Below, piece by piece: positions 34,207 through 45,765 of a DNA stretch of 64,000 nucleotides. The stretch comes from Aphelenchoides besseyi (lineage: Eukaryota; Nematoda; Chromadorea; Rhabditida; Aphelenchoididae). The position numbers and the translations under genes are program-made. The number at the start of each line of letters is the position of its first letter. Position 1 is the first letter of the stretch. The notes below the pieces were generated by a model. It made no database searches. It was not told the origin of the DNA and saw only the letters and a program-made list of their open reading frames with translations. The stretch is from contig JAMPIQ010000001.1 in the NCBI GenBank assembly GCA_024699855.1, positions 5,456,001 through 5,520,000 of the forward strand. Direction: 5' to 3'.

Positions 34207-34445
34207 ATGACAAAGTTTCAGTTGAAGCTCGCTGGTCGAATAGAAGACTCGTTTCTCAACCACAAACCCGTGGAACAACAGGCTCGACGTCCATGGTAAG
34301 TTCGTAGATCAATCGAATGAGTTTGTTGTCTTCTAGCACCAACGACGTGGATAGTTTGCTGGCGCCGTTCATTGAGAAGTCACTTTCGATTCGTTTCTTC
34401 TTCGATTATGCGTTCATGACTCTCTTGCTTTTTGTTGTCCATTAG
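34207..34445 (+). CDS. 65-residue single-membrane-span protein
   Basis: Two exons, 34207-34295 and 34337-34445, joined by a 41-nt intron with gtaagt donor and ttctag acceptor. The product starts MTKFQLKLAGRIEDSFLNHK, has a charged middle (VDSLLAPFIEKSL) and ends in a hydrophobic helix (FFFDYAFMTLLLFVV) directly before the stop, so it is a candidate tail-anchored micro-protein. An AATAAA polyadenylation signal follows ~20 nt after the stop. Splicing in frame, the polyA signal and the divergent promoter support a real gene. No family recognised. Confidence 0.6.
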
Positions 34446-34857
34446 GTTTACTCAGAGTCGAACACAATAAACGCTTTGAACACCAATCGAACACGATTTT
34501 GGACAACTTATGTAGTCAAGGTTGATACACGAAATCAACGACCAAAATCGGCACAATTTGATTGAACGATTGAGCGAACTTCTAAAACAACAACTAAATG
34601 TATGATTGTTAACATACGGGAGAAATGAAACTGGTTGTCGAGTGCCATCAAATCGACTGCTTTATCATATGAACTGAATACATCGTTCCATTAGGTTTGT
34701 TACTGTAACGCGACAATGTTTTACCGATTCTGATAGTTGTTTGTGAAGTCCTGAGTAGTGATATTTAACAGACGTTGGATTTCAATACGCGGGAAAGAAA
34801 TCAAATCGTGTCTTGGGACTTTGGAAGACGGGATGAATACTCCAGATTTCAATCTTG

Positions 34858-35055
34858 ATGTTTGGCTACACAGACTTTGTTGATTCTATGCGTCGGCCAT
34901 TGATGCGAGATCCGGGGAAATGCGTGTTTAGTTCAGTCATTATACTACTCGCGATCAGTTTCTTTAAAGTGAATACGAACTCAACGAAAAGGTTGGTCAC
35001 TCGGACACTTCATCCTTTGTTATTCTTCAGATTAAACAGGAAATCTATTTTTTGA
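34858..35055 (+). CDS. Candidate ~53-residue membrane micro-protein
   Basis: ATG at 34858; a 39-nt intron (34992-35030, gttggt...cttcag) is in frame, so spliced and unspliced forms both read through to the stop at 35053. The spliced product has a short N terminus (MFGYTDFVDSMRRPL), one hydrophobic helix (CVFSSVIILLAISFF) and a basic tail (TKRLNRKSIF). It is the second tiny membrane-protein gene in 900 bp and has the same orientation. No homology recognised; it could be chance. Confidence 0.4.
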   Translation: MFGYTDFVDSMRRPLMRDPGKCVFSSVIILLAISFFKVNTNSTKRLVTRTLHPLLFFRLNRKSIF

Positions 35056-35200
35056 TTCTGAACCGAAGAATGTGGCTGTTAATATTTGGGTTGGTTCTGC
35101 ACTCCAACAAATTTTGTCGAATTGCGGTTGAGTTGCAGTCAAACCAACAGTTCTCAGACAAACCAATCGAATTGACAACATTTTTATTTCAGCAACAAAC

Positions 35201-36682
35201 TCATCGTCGTTGATATCCAGGTCCGGTTCGCGGAGCTGGACAATGATCACAACTCCCCGGGGATCCCGGCGGTCCTTTGACTCCAGCCGGTCCGGGCAAT
35301 CCTGAAGAAGAGCGTTGGACTTCAGTCGTCTTCGATTACCTGGCAATCCATCGGCGCCCTTCTCGCCCACATCTCCTGGAGGTCTTAAAACAACAGAAAC
35401 ATAAAACTGAAGTCAATGCATCACTTATCTGGCGGTCCCACTCGTCCCGGCGACCCGTCTTTGCCGGGTGGTCCTTGAGGCCCTTGAGGTCCTGGAGCAC
35501 CCTGAAACGAGCTTGTTGATGCTTCTACTTGCAATCTCACCGGTGGTCCCGGTGGTCCCGGCGGCGCTCCGTTGATCACTTTGCCCGGTTCTCTGCAAAC
35601 TCGACGATCAGCGCTCGATGTACTTCCAAATCCTCACCCCGGCGGTCCCTTTTCCCCGGCCAATCCCGGCGCTCCTTGTGGTCCTTGCGGTCCAATTGGT
35701 CCCGGCAAACCAGGAATACCATCGCTGAAAACATCCAACACTCAGCCATTCCACACAAAACGCGTCTTACCGTCCCGGCAAACCAGCTTCACCTTGAGGC
35801 CCCGGCAAAACTTTTGGACCCTTGAAATAACAAGCACGTTAGCTGAAACAACCGAAACAAACGAACCGGCGGTCCCGGAGGTCCCTGAAAATACTCGAGA
35901 CTCAATTGACTACAATACGAAAGCGAAACTAACGGGAGGACCTGGTGGACATTTTTGGCACGGCGGTTTCGGCGGCGGACCCGGCAATAAGACTCCGTCT
36001 CTTCCCGGCGGACCTGAAAAACGTTCAGTGATCTGCAATCTTCGACAATCAATTCCCTGGATTTCCCGGTCTTCCTAAAGCCAATCGATTAGCTCGGCTG
36101 CTTCTCTTTCCACTTACCCGGTGCTCCCGGTCGCCCATCGCGCCCCGGGCGGACCCTGCAAAGACTCCGAATTCAATCGAATAAGACCAAACTCACCGGA
36201 GGTCCCGGCGGTCCAACTTGACACGTACAACAACTACCACCTTGCGGGTTGCCGGACATTCCCGGCGCCGAACCGTGCGAATACGCCGGCTGTGCATCGT
36301 AGGTCTGACGACGAGTTCGATCCATCGTCGCTACGGTCGGGAGTCCAGAAACCGTCTGAATCTGCACCATCTCTTTCCACCTACAAGCAATCGAATCGAC
36401 CACTCCACCACTACAACTCACATGTCTCTCGATCTCGTCTAAACCAATGATTACAATGACTGAAAGCAGAGGGTGCAAACTCACTTTACAGAAGTCGACT
36501 TCATTCTGCATAAACGACTGAACACTTTGAATGTGATTGTAAACAATCGGCAACGTGATGGCACACGCCAAAACCGAAATCGTCGCAAAAGCAACCGCAC
36601 AAATGGCCACTGGCCGCAGCGACCGCTTCTTCTCCACCGACGATGTGGACGTCGCTGTGTCGGTGATTTCCGTTACGTGCAT
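35201..36682 (-). CDS. Cuticle collagen
   Basis: Nematode cuticle collagen. The N-terminal cuticle-collagen domain has a membrane helix (ICAVAFATISVLACAITLPIV), then the subtilisin-type cleavage site RTRR in MDRTRRQTYD. A Cys cluster (GGSCCTC) precedes the Gly-X-Y region, which is built from GPPGPP, GPPGSPG and similar repeats. The typical end is SCDHCPAPRTGPGY before QRR and the stop at 35201-35203. The triple-helical part is split into many small exons by ~40-nt introns, more than is usual for cuticle collagens. The protein would be secreted, cleaved and crosslinked into the cuticle. Exact exon borders in the Gly-X-Y part are approximate. Confidence 0.92.
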
Positions 36683-36991
36683 CTTGTCGACTGACTAAAA
36701 GACCGAACAACCGCTCATCCTTTTATGTTGGAGGTCATCGTCGGTTTTCGAGATCGCCGAAACAAAACGCGATTTGGGTTAATGGAACGCAAACGGAGCA
36801 ATCGCTTTGGAATGTTCGTCAGTCGAATCGACGAGCTCAGTCACTTCTCTTCTAACTTCTCATCCACCGCCCGCTAAGCAAAATTGAATTGCACAAACAA
36901 CAAACCGAGAGTTCCGAATTTCAACCCACGACTCAGAAATAAGAACCGGACCTTAGATTCCTCATCGACAATTGCTGTATGATCTGTTTAT
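36683..36991. other. Collagen upstream region / TTR-like 3' UTR
   Basis: A minus-strand CATAAAAG (near 36720) lies ~40 bp before the collagen ATG and may be its TATA-like element. Nothing else is seen. Confidence 0.35.
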
Positions 36992-37526
36992 TCAAATGGC
37001 GGCTATCAACAAGTGGATTGGGGTGTAGCGGGTCAAATTGACTCGGCCCATTGCGTAAACTTTCTTCGGAGCACCGTCCAACCACTGATAATCGACCGGA
37101 ATCCAAACTTTACGGCAAACCAACTGTCCCGAGCACTTGTCACTTCTGAAATCTGATTGCATCACCTTCTTTCTCACCAATCACTCACATCGAAACGTAC
37201 GGAACCATCGGCACAAGAGCTTCTCGTTGACCCTCGACATAAAACTTCCCGTTGGCTCCCGACTGAACTTCGCCCAACTTCTCGTCCGGACGTCTGAAAT
37301 AAACGAGTACCTAGCGAGAGTGATTGCGACTGCGACTTACAGAACATCGTAATCGAACAGTTCAATGTGCTGAAAACCGTTCATTTGATCATCCATTCCT
37401 CGATCTTACCGCTCCTTCGTAGGGATCGTTGTTGCAGAACAAACTACCACTTACTGCCGTGTGATAGACCGGCAATCCAACGGCAATCGCGGAGCAGAGA
37501 CCGAAAACGAGCAACTGAATGAGCAT
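36992..37526 (-). CDS. Transthyretin-like secreted protein (TTR family)
   Basis: Four exons, about 130 residues. A signal peptide (LIQLLVFGLCSAIA) is followed by the transthyretin-like fold of nematodes: VSGSLFCNNDPYEGA, HIELFDYDV, RPDEKLGEVQSGANGKFYVEG, SDKCSGQLVCRKVWIPV, and YAMGRVNLTR. Three of its cysteines sit where TTR-like proteins form disulfides. These proteins are secreted and abundant in nematodes; some bridge phosphatidylserine and phagocyte receptors. The tail TPIHLLIAAI is unusually hydrophobic. Confidence 0.87.
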
Positions 37527-37775
37527 ATTCGAGTGGAATGAGCGAAACCATCAACCGACTCTCCAAATGAAATAACACAATATAAACAAACAGCAATCGT
37601 GACCTTTAGACTCATCGTTGAATCGAGTGACTCTCCACATTTCATTCAATAACATACACGGCAGCCATTGTTTTTGAAATCACAACAAAACACTCGTGAA
37701 TGTGTTGCAGTAAAGAACCAATCAGATGAAATTTGAGTTGTTTACAGCTAAGGAAAGTGCAATTCGAAAATATTC

Positions 37776-38036
37776 TTATACTTCTCGTTTCAATAAAAAA
37801 TTTCGACGGAAAGCGAACTGAAACTCAATGGACACTTTCGGATCGATTTTTGCCGCGACTTCTTTGCTTCTGAGCTCACGGTCCCAGAACGCAAAGTCGT
37901 CGGTCTCCACTGACTGTTGGGCTGAAAATTCAGTTCGCTGATCGAAAATCTTCTTCAAATCGTTTTGTTCCAAAGCTTCGATTTCTTTGCTTCCAAGTTC
38001 CTGACAACTGTGGAAACTGAAATTGCTCCCGTTCAT
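37776..38036 (-). CDS. Small protein, weakly supported
   Basis: Uninterrupted 86-residue frame from the ATG at 38036. The composition is protein-like, with an acidic/basic helical middle (SKEIEALEQNDLKKIFDQ) and FWDRELRSKEVAAKI. The FWDxEL segment resembles FWDHELETAKANLQK in the F-box-like gene at 45639-46612. It starts 153 bp from the divergent gene at 38190. No upstream exon or polyA signal was found, so it could be a fragment. Confidence 0.35.
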   Translation of the reverse strand: MNGSNFSFHSCQELGSKEIEALEQNDLKKIFDQRTEFSAQQSVETDDFAFWDRELRSKEVAAKIDPKVSIEFQFAFRRNFLLKREV

Positions 38037-38189
38037 GTTTGCGTGCACATTTTCAGACGGTCAACACAAGGAAGAAAATCTCAAGTCAAACTCCCGTGTG
38101 ATCTTCGGGTTGCGGTTTTGACGACCAAATCGATTGCTTTTCGTCTCCGTTACAATTCTCGTTGTTTTTCAGCTGAAAACTCATTTGTT

Positions 38190-39975
38190 ATGTCCAGTTG
38201 TATACGCGCCGGACCGTTCGATTGGCGTTCGACGGTTTTTCGTTGGCGGGTGGACAAGCTACTCAGCTCGTTTCTGGACACCAGTGACTGTGCGCTCAAG
38301 GACGAAAACATCACCGGCAACTCGTGGTCCAGCGAAGTGTTCCAACTCGACATGAATGGCGAACGCTGTTTTCTCACTCTCCAACAGCTTTTCGATCCGA
38401 CGAACGGCGATTGTTTTGGCGGTGTGCGTGTCTTCTTGAATCTGCTGAACAACGAAAAACAACGCAAACCAATAGAAAGTTTCGGGTTCCAGTTTGCGGC
38501 CGAGAAGGCGAACTACGAAGACATCTATCGGAGTGGTAAGCCGACCTTCATTTCCTATTTTTAAGCTCTGTGTTTAGATTTCGGATCTTTTCCCGAAGTT
38601 CTTTGGAGTGATAGCAAGCTCAAAGAGCTGCAAGAGATGGGAATGACTTTCATTTGTTGTGCAATTCGTCCTTTACGTCATAGTAAAATCAACGACTGGG
38701 AGCCGATGCCCGGATTGCCACGTCCCACTCGTTTGGCGTTGGAGCTCGTGGATCCGAACGAGCAGCCGATCAAAGTTTGTTTGACCGCCGTTGGAGCAGC
38801 AAAAGAGAAGTTGAAAATGCGGCTCAGTAAGCAGTTGATGATCGAGAATCATTCGTTCAAAGTGGAAATTAAATCGATGAAGATCAAAGACGCTCATGGA
38901 GCCGATTACTATGGTTTCTGATGACTTCAATACCATTGATAATCATTCTGCTTTCAGAGTACATCGTGATTTTGTTGAATGAAGGAGAGAAGTCGACGGA
39001 CGCGTGGAGTTGCACCGCGTGGTTGGAAGTTCAGCGTAAGAAATGGACCGTTCAATCGCACAAGAATGGTAAACGAACTGGAAGATGTTGAGACTATAAT
39101 CAGATGTCTGGTTTAGAACGGATTCTTTGCCCATTTGCTACGAATGAAACTATCATTTGGCAGTCAGCCGGTCCAGCGAATGCTCTTCGCGAGTTCGTTG
39201 GCAACAGCGATGTTCATCTCTGCATCGTTTTCCGTCCACTGTATGCTGATTTGCCGGTTGTTGGACCGCCGTGTGTATTTGCGAAGAATGAAAACACTCT
39301 TCAAGATCTGAAGCTTACGAACGATTTGCAAGACGCGAAAGACAAGCAAAATGATAAGGGAGTTGAGGTTCTCTCCAACTACTCAGCTTCTGATTCTGAG
39401 CTCCTCGAAGTTGTTGTCAAATCGAAAGACAAATCTTTGGCTCTGCACAAACATTTCCAATCGAATTGGAACAAACGTCTGATGATCAGCGGCCTCACTT
39501 ACAAACTCAAAGAAGCGGAAGAACCTCCAACGGACGATTTCGATGCCGTAACGTTGAAATTGGAAAAACAATTCGAAGAAATGCGTGTCGATCTGAACAA
39601 CAACGAAGAGAAAATCGAGAATCTGATGGCTTCGAAGGTCAAAGATGAGGAGTTGAATTTGGTCGAAGTTCCATTGGATGATATTGTTTCGCTCAACGCG
39701 GACACTTCGAAGAAGTCACCGCCCAAGGCTTCGGCAAAATTCACTGCTCTACGCAACATGTTCTCTCGTCTTGGTGGTAAGAAGCCAGCGGTAAGCACAC
39801 TGCTACTGAACTCCGAGCTAACTCGTTCAATTTCAGGGCGAAGAAACTCAACCGGTAACTTCAGATCCACAACGCCCAACTAACTCCTCTCTTTTAGTCG
39901 CCCGATCACGAGGATTGTGAAGCGAATGCTGTAGTCAAACAAGTCGGTCAACTGGTCGAGTCGACGTCCGTTTAA
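38190..39975 (+). CDS. MATH-like domain protein with coiled-coil C terminus
   Basis: Six exons, about 550 residues. The N-terminal segment FRWRVDKLLSSFLD, NSWSSEVFQLDMNGERC and VRVFLNLLN parallels the first MATH-like domain of the 58886-60434 gene (IRWQVDEFANRL, DEWSSELYAL). Later parts repeat a beta-rich pattern (YIVILLNEGEKSTDAW; CAIRPLRH; DVHLCIVFRPLY). No BTB domain follows. The C-terminal third is charged and helical (LEKQFEEMRVDLNNNEEKIENLM) and ends after two short exons (GEETQP, SPDHEDCEANAVV). It is probably an adaptor of the TRAF/MATH type expanded in nematodes. Splice joins at 38536-38577, 38911-38957 and 39070-39117 keep frame. Confidence 0.65.
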
Positions 39976-40303
39976 TCGAATGCAACAGCAGAGTACAAGG
40001 AAATTCTCAACTTGAAGACAACGACTTCCAACGTTTCCCATTTCTCTTCAATTTGATTTCTTCCGTTCAATGTTTGCGCTTTTTTGTTGATTATTTGGTT
40101 GATTTGGTTTAAATTTGTTTATTTTTTGTGTCATCGGGAAGTAGTTGCGTTTGCAGAAACACGTCGATTCCTACGGGAACTCGACCACAACGTCTTACGC
40201 TCAAAACCTTTTCTATCGATCGTTTTCTAGTGTGTCTGGCGCACAAAAAACCAATGTGCTTCTTTGTGTTTGCGTCCAGAAAGCATGTGAGTGCGTGAGG
40301 AGA

Positions 40304-41626
40304 ATGCTGATGATTCACAGTTCGTGTCGCAAAGCGCCAAGCGGCCGCAGGTAAAGAACGTGAACGAGCACGAAGAAGTTACAATTAAAGTTATTTAAAT
40401 TGTTTCCAGAATCTCCAGCCATGCTGATAGCGACGAGTCAATGAAATCGAACTCTTCGTCCCGAGTCACAATTGCCGACATCCGAAGATCCACAGACGAC
40501 GAGCAAAATTACGAGCAAATTTCCGATTCGATTCATCCTCTTCCACCGCTCAATTCCCCTCAAGCAACGATGCCAAGTAGACGTGTGAGTTTGTTAACAA
40601 CAAGAATCGAGATTCTCCTCTTCAGTTCGGTAACGATCCTGATTCCCCCATCGAACTTCGCCAAATACCTCCGCCAATGCCTCGAACCAATCCTCCGTCG
40701 TCTTCACGTCAAACGCCGACAACGATTCTAAACACAACCTTATATGGATCCACTGCTCCGTTGCTTCCGAATTCGCGAGTAATTTTGTTCTTTAAAATTT
40801 TTGCTTACAACTTTCAGTTCCTACCTTTAAACTCCAATGAGCAAAACACTCGGTTTTTCATGCAACATCACGGCGGGGTTCACGGTGAAAATATCCCGTT
40901 TGATCAGGCAGCAACACTGATTAGTCACGCCTCGCATCCTCAACTCAACTTTACTTCTCAAGCAAAAAAAAATCGTCAAAATCGTCGTTCATCGTTGTTT
41001 TCGAATAGTAGTGGACACTTCTCCGTAAGCTTGAAACTTCTATTTAAGTACAAAAGCTCTTTAGATGGCAGTTTGTTTTATTGCAACATTTGTTTGCGCT
41101 TGGGCCTTGTACGGTGTAGCAATGAATATTTGGACAGCTTATGAGGTAGGCGGATAGCTTAGCAGTGATGTACAACGATTTCATTTCAGTACGATTCAGA
41201 CAACGAAACAGACGGAATTCAACGGGGCCAAGCGCAAAGTAACGTTCGATCACAAATCGGATTGACAGTCCAACATGAGGCGTGTATTGCCGCTGTTTTA
41301 CACTCACTTTTCGTAGCATCGACCATTGTCATGATCTACGGTCATTATTCGAACAAAACCCAGCTTTTTTGGGTGTTTATCGTTTTTTGTGTGAGTTAAG
41401 AAACTACTTCATTGTACTTGAGTTTCAGTTAATCGAAATGGCTTTCGGTCTCGGGATCATTTCGTTTTATGCGGCAATACTTTCGATTGATACGCCACAG
41501 CTAGAGAGGGCCGATAGGCATGAGATTGAAAGCACCATTGTTAATCAAATGATCTACTACTCCATTGGTGTACTGCTCATTGGATTGTCCGGTTGGATTG
41601 TTCGAAAGATCAAACGACGACTGTGA
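40304..41626 (+). CDS. Four-TM membrane protein with long cytosolic N terminus
   Basis: Seven exons with clear gtgagt/ttcag introns. The N-terminal ~150 residues are hydrophilic, Ser/Pro-rich (RISSHADSDES, QIPPPMPRTNPPSSS). Four hydrophobic helices follow: MAVCFIATFVCAWALYGVA, ACIAAVLHSLFVASTIVMI, LFWVFIVFCLIEMAFGLGI and IYYSIGVLLIGLSGWIV, ending in a basic RKIKRRL tail. This arrangement is common in tetraspan regulators, but no family signature is seen. The start at 40304 adds a short first exon; an alternative start is 40441. Confidence 0.65.
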
Positions 41627-41845
41627 ATCTTGTTGTACAAATTATGTCGTTGCAACCTCTATGTTATTGAGCTGTGACTTTCTTATTTCGTATTTCTTGA
41701 GTAAATTAAACATTCACGAAACAAATTTGCATATCTTGACGAGTATAAGAGATGGTTTTTGAACGCCGTTCGAATTCATTTGTGCTCCCGTTCCATCGGC
41801 CATCTTCGAATCGCTTCTTCTCGTTCTTCCTCGATCTTCGTCATC

Positions 41846-42122
41846 ATGCCGCAAGGAATCTTGAATACCACTGGTCAACAAAAAGTTGACGGACACGTGA
41901 AAGTTCCCGATGGTCCGGAGCGTCCAACCCAATTGGCACCAGCGTCGAGTGCTGTCGATCCTTCCAAGTTGCCTCCCAGCGGAAACTTCACTATCAAAGA
42001 CGAGGTCGAGCTTTTGCGTCAAGTTGGTTTAGCGTTTAAATTAATCGTCTTCATCTCTTGACTTACAGGGTGTCATCAATGCGCAAGGACAACACATTCA
42101 AAGTCAGGCTCAAAACAAGTGA
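41846..42122 (+). CDS. Small hydrophilic protein, 76 residues
   Basis: Two exons with an intron near 42021-42068. Starts MPQGILNTTGQQKVDGHVKV, Pro-rich middle (PERPTQLAPASSAVDPSKLPP), then FTIKDEVELLRQ and GVINAQGQHIQSQAQNK. No signal peptide or membrane helix. AATAAA follows ~35 nt after the stop. No family recognised; clean splice sites and the polyA signal support a real gene. Confidence 0.6.
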
Positions 42123-43814
42123 ATTTTCTCGTTTCGTGTTTTTCGTTTACGTTTTCCAATAAAAATATCCACTTGAAGTTTTTTGTGAGCGTTAAACTCC
42201 ATTCTGAAGTCTTGAGATTTCATGGATGAGCAAAAAAGAGTTCAAAAACGCAGAGAATTTGTGGCGATGAGTTGAAGGAAAGGCGTGATAATTCATGAGC
42301 AAACCACAGTAAAACATGTTTAGAGGTGCGGTCATTTGCGTTTCTTTGCATCATAGGGTTTAGCTGTTAGTATTTGACCCTCGAAAAACAGTATTAATCA
42401 TAAGGTTATGCGTCTTTTCACGGTTTTAGTCTCGAAATTGGAGCAACGGAACGCGTAGAAGATTAGATGCATCAAAGCCGATTGGTTTTGCCCAGTCATT
42501 CTATGTAAGCATTCCGTTTTGTTGTTGACGCCAGAAAACAAACGGTCTTCTAATTTCGTTTGCTGCTTAGGAATTGGGCGTTTCAACGAGATAATAGCAA
42601 ATTTCGTCCGATTATGTGTTCTTCAGTTTCTTCATCGGTTTCGAAAGCACAATCAAGAAAGAACCTTCTGATGTTAATGCGAACAAGTTCGTCATATTTT
42701 GTGCTCAGTTAATCACTAATTTTTGGCTTATTATCAGTGACATCTTTTCCGGCACACGTTTCCCTTTCTATTGTCGACTATCAATAACCTAATTTATAGC
42801 CAATGATCTTTAAAACGCATTTGAATCAGTTAAGAAATACGGAGTATCTAATCGGTTGAATACGATCGTAGAATAAGAATGCGCTTTCTACTGTTTTTTT
42901 GGGTTTTCCAGAACTTTTTTCTTTAGAATCAACCTCCTAAACACACGGAAACACACCCAATAGAGCAAACCATTTGGCCGCTCCTCAATTCTTTCAAAAA
43001 CAACATTGTATTCTTGAAGTGTTGTGTCGCAACAGGAGATTTGGCAACAAACCAAAACGTTGAAGAGTAATAAAACAGCCATCAGTTTGTTTGTGATTTA
43101 GAGACAAAAAGTCAAATAAACTACTCGAAGATGCTGTATTTGCTGTTGCTAAGCTCTAAATTCAAGTTAATTGATCAAAATTGTAATTTCGATTGAAAAG
43201 TCTTCCAATGTGTTTTGTTTTAATTGATCATTTTAAGCACAAACCAAACCAAAAGATATTGGAATGCGAGTTTGGCGTCTAATCAGTCGTCCTCGACATG
43301 TTGGTTTGTTGATGACAACGAGAACGATAAGCAGAACAAGAGAATTTGGAGCACAAATTTCTATTCTAATGGGCGGGATTTCACGTTAAATTCGAAGACT
43401 ATGACTATGCGAGTACATGGACTAGAACAGACAAAGAGCAACCCGACGTCTGGACCAAGAATTCAGATGAGTCAACTTCAGGGTGGGGTCTAATATGACG
43501 AGTGGAATTTGCATCTAATCGGCGATGACTGGCCGCCTCAACCGAATCTGTGATGATTAGCGAGTGATTAAGTTTCACTTGTTAGGAACAGAGCAATTTA
43601 ACGCAGTGACGTGAAAATTCTGAAGAAATATGAGATATCGATTTCGCCGGCCGTTTCTCCGCCCATTTGCGTTCTCTTGCTTTGAGTCAAATTCCATGCC
43701 TCGTATTTAAGCTTCGTATTGAATGAAGGCTTTGAGTTTTTGAAGTCAAGTTCTTGATTGTGCTCGTTTTCATACGGTCATTTCATTGTTTTTATTTTAA
43801 GGCGTTTGGCTACC
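42123..43814. other. AT-rich intergenic region
   Basis: About 1.7 kb. It contains one candidate small frame at 42888-43082 on the minus strand (listed separately). The open stretch at 43224-43493 lacks an ATG and splice context and was not accepted. The last ~100 bp lead into the propeller gene. Confidence 0.4.
42888..43082 (-). CDS. Candidate small secreted protein
   Basis: 64-residue frame beginning MAVLLLFNVLVCCQISCC, a plausible signal peptide, followed by TTLQEYNVVFERIEERPNG. The last third (VCFRVFRRLILKKKVLENPKK) reads oddly. Skipping 20 nt (a gtgtgt...tttag stretch, shorter than any other intron here) opens another frame with VDSKEKSSGKPKKTVESAF. Weak evidence; may be a decayed gene. 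Confidence 0.28.
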   Translation of the reverse strand: MAVLLLFNVLVCCQISCCDTTLQEYNVVFERIEERPNGLLYWVCFRVFRRLILKKKVLENPKKQ

Positions 43815-45765
43815 ATGCGGTCAAGGGTTTTACGTTGGGTCCCGATTGTCGCCGTCTTGGCAGTTTTAGTTGATCATTTCACGGCTATCACCGATCCCGG
43901 TCTGTACAATGTTCGTCAAGTGACATTTTCTGGAAACCACGAATTTCCGCAGTTTAGGTCTGGTTTGAATGGTGACGATATCACCGGAATGATTTCAGCT
44001 ACGACGGTCGCTATCTCTATTATCAAGCAACTGGCGGGATTTACGGAGATAAACCTTGTCCTGATATCTACAAATTGGATTTGAAATACTACAATGAAAC
44101 GGTCCCAACGTGGAAGATCTCGCGAGTATCTCCGGGATTCGGTCGAAGTGCTCATATACAACAATCGGTTTCCACGAATCCGGGTACAATGATGTTCGAC
44201 TCGGATTTCCATAAAGTTAGTCTTTTGAAGTCAAATTTACGCTTTTCGTTTAAGGTTTAAAAGTGTTGATTAAGTTTCTGCTTTTCGATTTCTAATCAGT
44301 AATCTGTTTGATCGAACTTCAGTTTCCCATTTTGTTAGGGGATAACAAAAATGTACTTACGTGAGATGCGATCGATTGGTAGTCAGTATCGCTTGTACTT
44401 TAAACTCGTCAAATTGAATAATCTGTCAAACCGAGAAATTCTTTAACAACATGAATGTTTAGATCTGGAATCAACCGACGAAGCCGCAAATTGTGGGAAC
44501 GGACAACTACTTTTGTCCGTCGACCGTATGTGTGACACCTACTCCCGATAGGCTTACTGAATGTAAGAAAAGTTCTAGTGAATTTGTGTAAACTCGAATT
44601 CAGGTGATGGTGAACACATCGAATATTTTGATGGAACCACAACCTATCAAACCGATCAGTTCGGACATCCGATTCTCAGAGATGTTCCGTTAAGTGCACT
44701 GGACGCTAATGATCGATTCGTTACTACACCGGCGATTAATTTCGGTTTTACTGGTTACACAAAACAAACAACAACAGGCACTGGAACAACCCTCGTTTAC
44801 GGAACTTATCCATACTCGAAGGGAACACAGGTATGTTTAAACCGATGTTCTAGTCAAACGATTCTTTTAGCTAACCAATGCTCTTCTCGGATACTTCGAT
44901 GGCGTTTCTTACGGTCTTACAGCAACGTCGCCGAACCAAAAGATTGCATTTTTTCACGGAAAAACAATAGCAGGCGGCACACAGGGAAATACTAACGCAA
45001 AATACGTTTACAATACCGCAGGAACGAGTATCTACAGAGCTGTTCTCAATGATGATGGTACAGTAGCAACTCCTGGCACCGAGTTTGTTCCTTCGGAAGA
45101 TGCTAACATCCATCAATTGTATCCGCAACGATACGCAAACAGCGAAAAGGTTATTTACACTCGAATTAAACGCGATAAGACTCGCGATATTGTGAGATGG
45201 GATCCAAATCCTGTAGCTCCGGCAACAAATCGTGTTGTAAGTTCAAATGATAAGAGCGAGTTTGATGATTGAATTTAGCCCCTTACCGATTCAACTGTCA
45301 ATTCCCAACAACCCGCAATTTCTCATCTCGAAAAGCACATTGCATTTGCTCGTACATCAACTACCGGATCTGATTACCAGCTTTACATCGCGGATCTTGT
45401 GGACAAAGTTCCAGCCGATAGCTTTGCAGCTAAACCGTTCGTTGACACATCGGGTGTTTCTTCGGACTACTTAACTGAAATCAAACAGATTACATTAGGA
45501 GGCCGAATTGGACGAGTTGTTTTGAAGTGAGTTCGATTACTGACGACCAAATTAAATCGTATATTTCAGTCAACACAACAGCGACATAGTCTTTGAATGG
45601 AACCCGCCTTCGGTTGGCGCACAATGCAAGCAAGTTTATCATATTGATACACTGCTCAACGACTTCTCGACTCCTCGATTGCTGAGCAGCGGATCATTCA
45701 AACAAACGCGCACTTCTTTCAATGGTGCTCGAATTTCGGCCAACGTTCCAAACAGTCCATTCTGA
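43815..45765 (+). CDS. Secreted TolB/WD40-like beta-propeller protein
   Basis: A signal peptide (RVLRWVPIVAVLAVLVDHFTA) is followed by about 460 residues in eight exons. The start FSGNHEFPQFSYDGRYLYYQA is the typical TolB/PD40 repeat (xxxFSPDGxxLxY), followed by DIYKLDLKYY. Later blades read QKIAFFHGKT, IHQLYPQRYANSEKVIYTR, HIAFARTST and DYQLYIADL, then HNSDIVFEW. CPDI and TVCVTPTPD carry possible disulfide cysteines. Such proteins occur in nematodes as secreted proteins of unknown role. The terminal ~42 codons overlap the opposite-strand F-box-like gene. Confidence 0.78.

Noticed and set aside
43224..43493. 90-codon open frame
   Set aside because: No ATG start, no splice acceptor upstream, composition not convincing.
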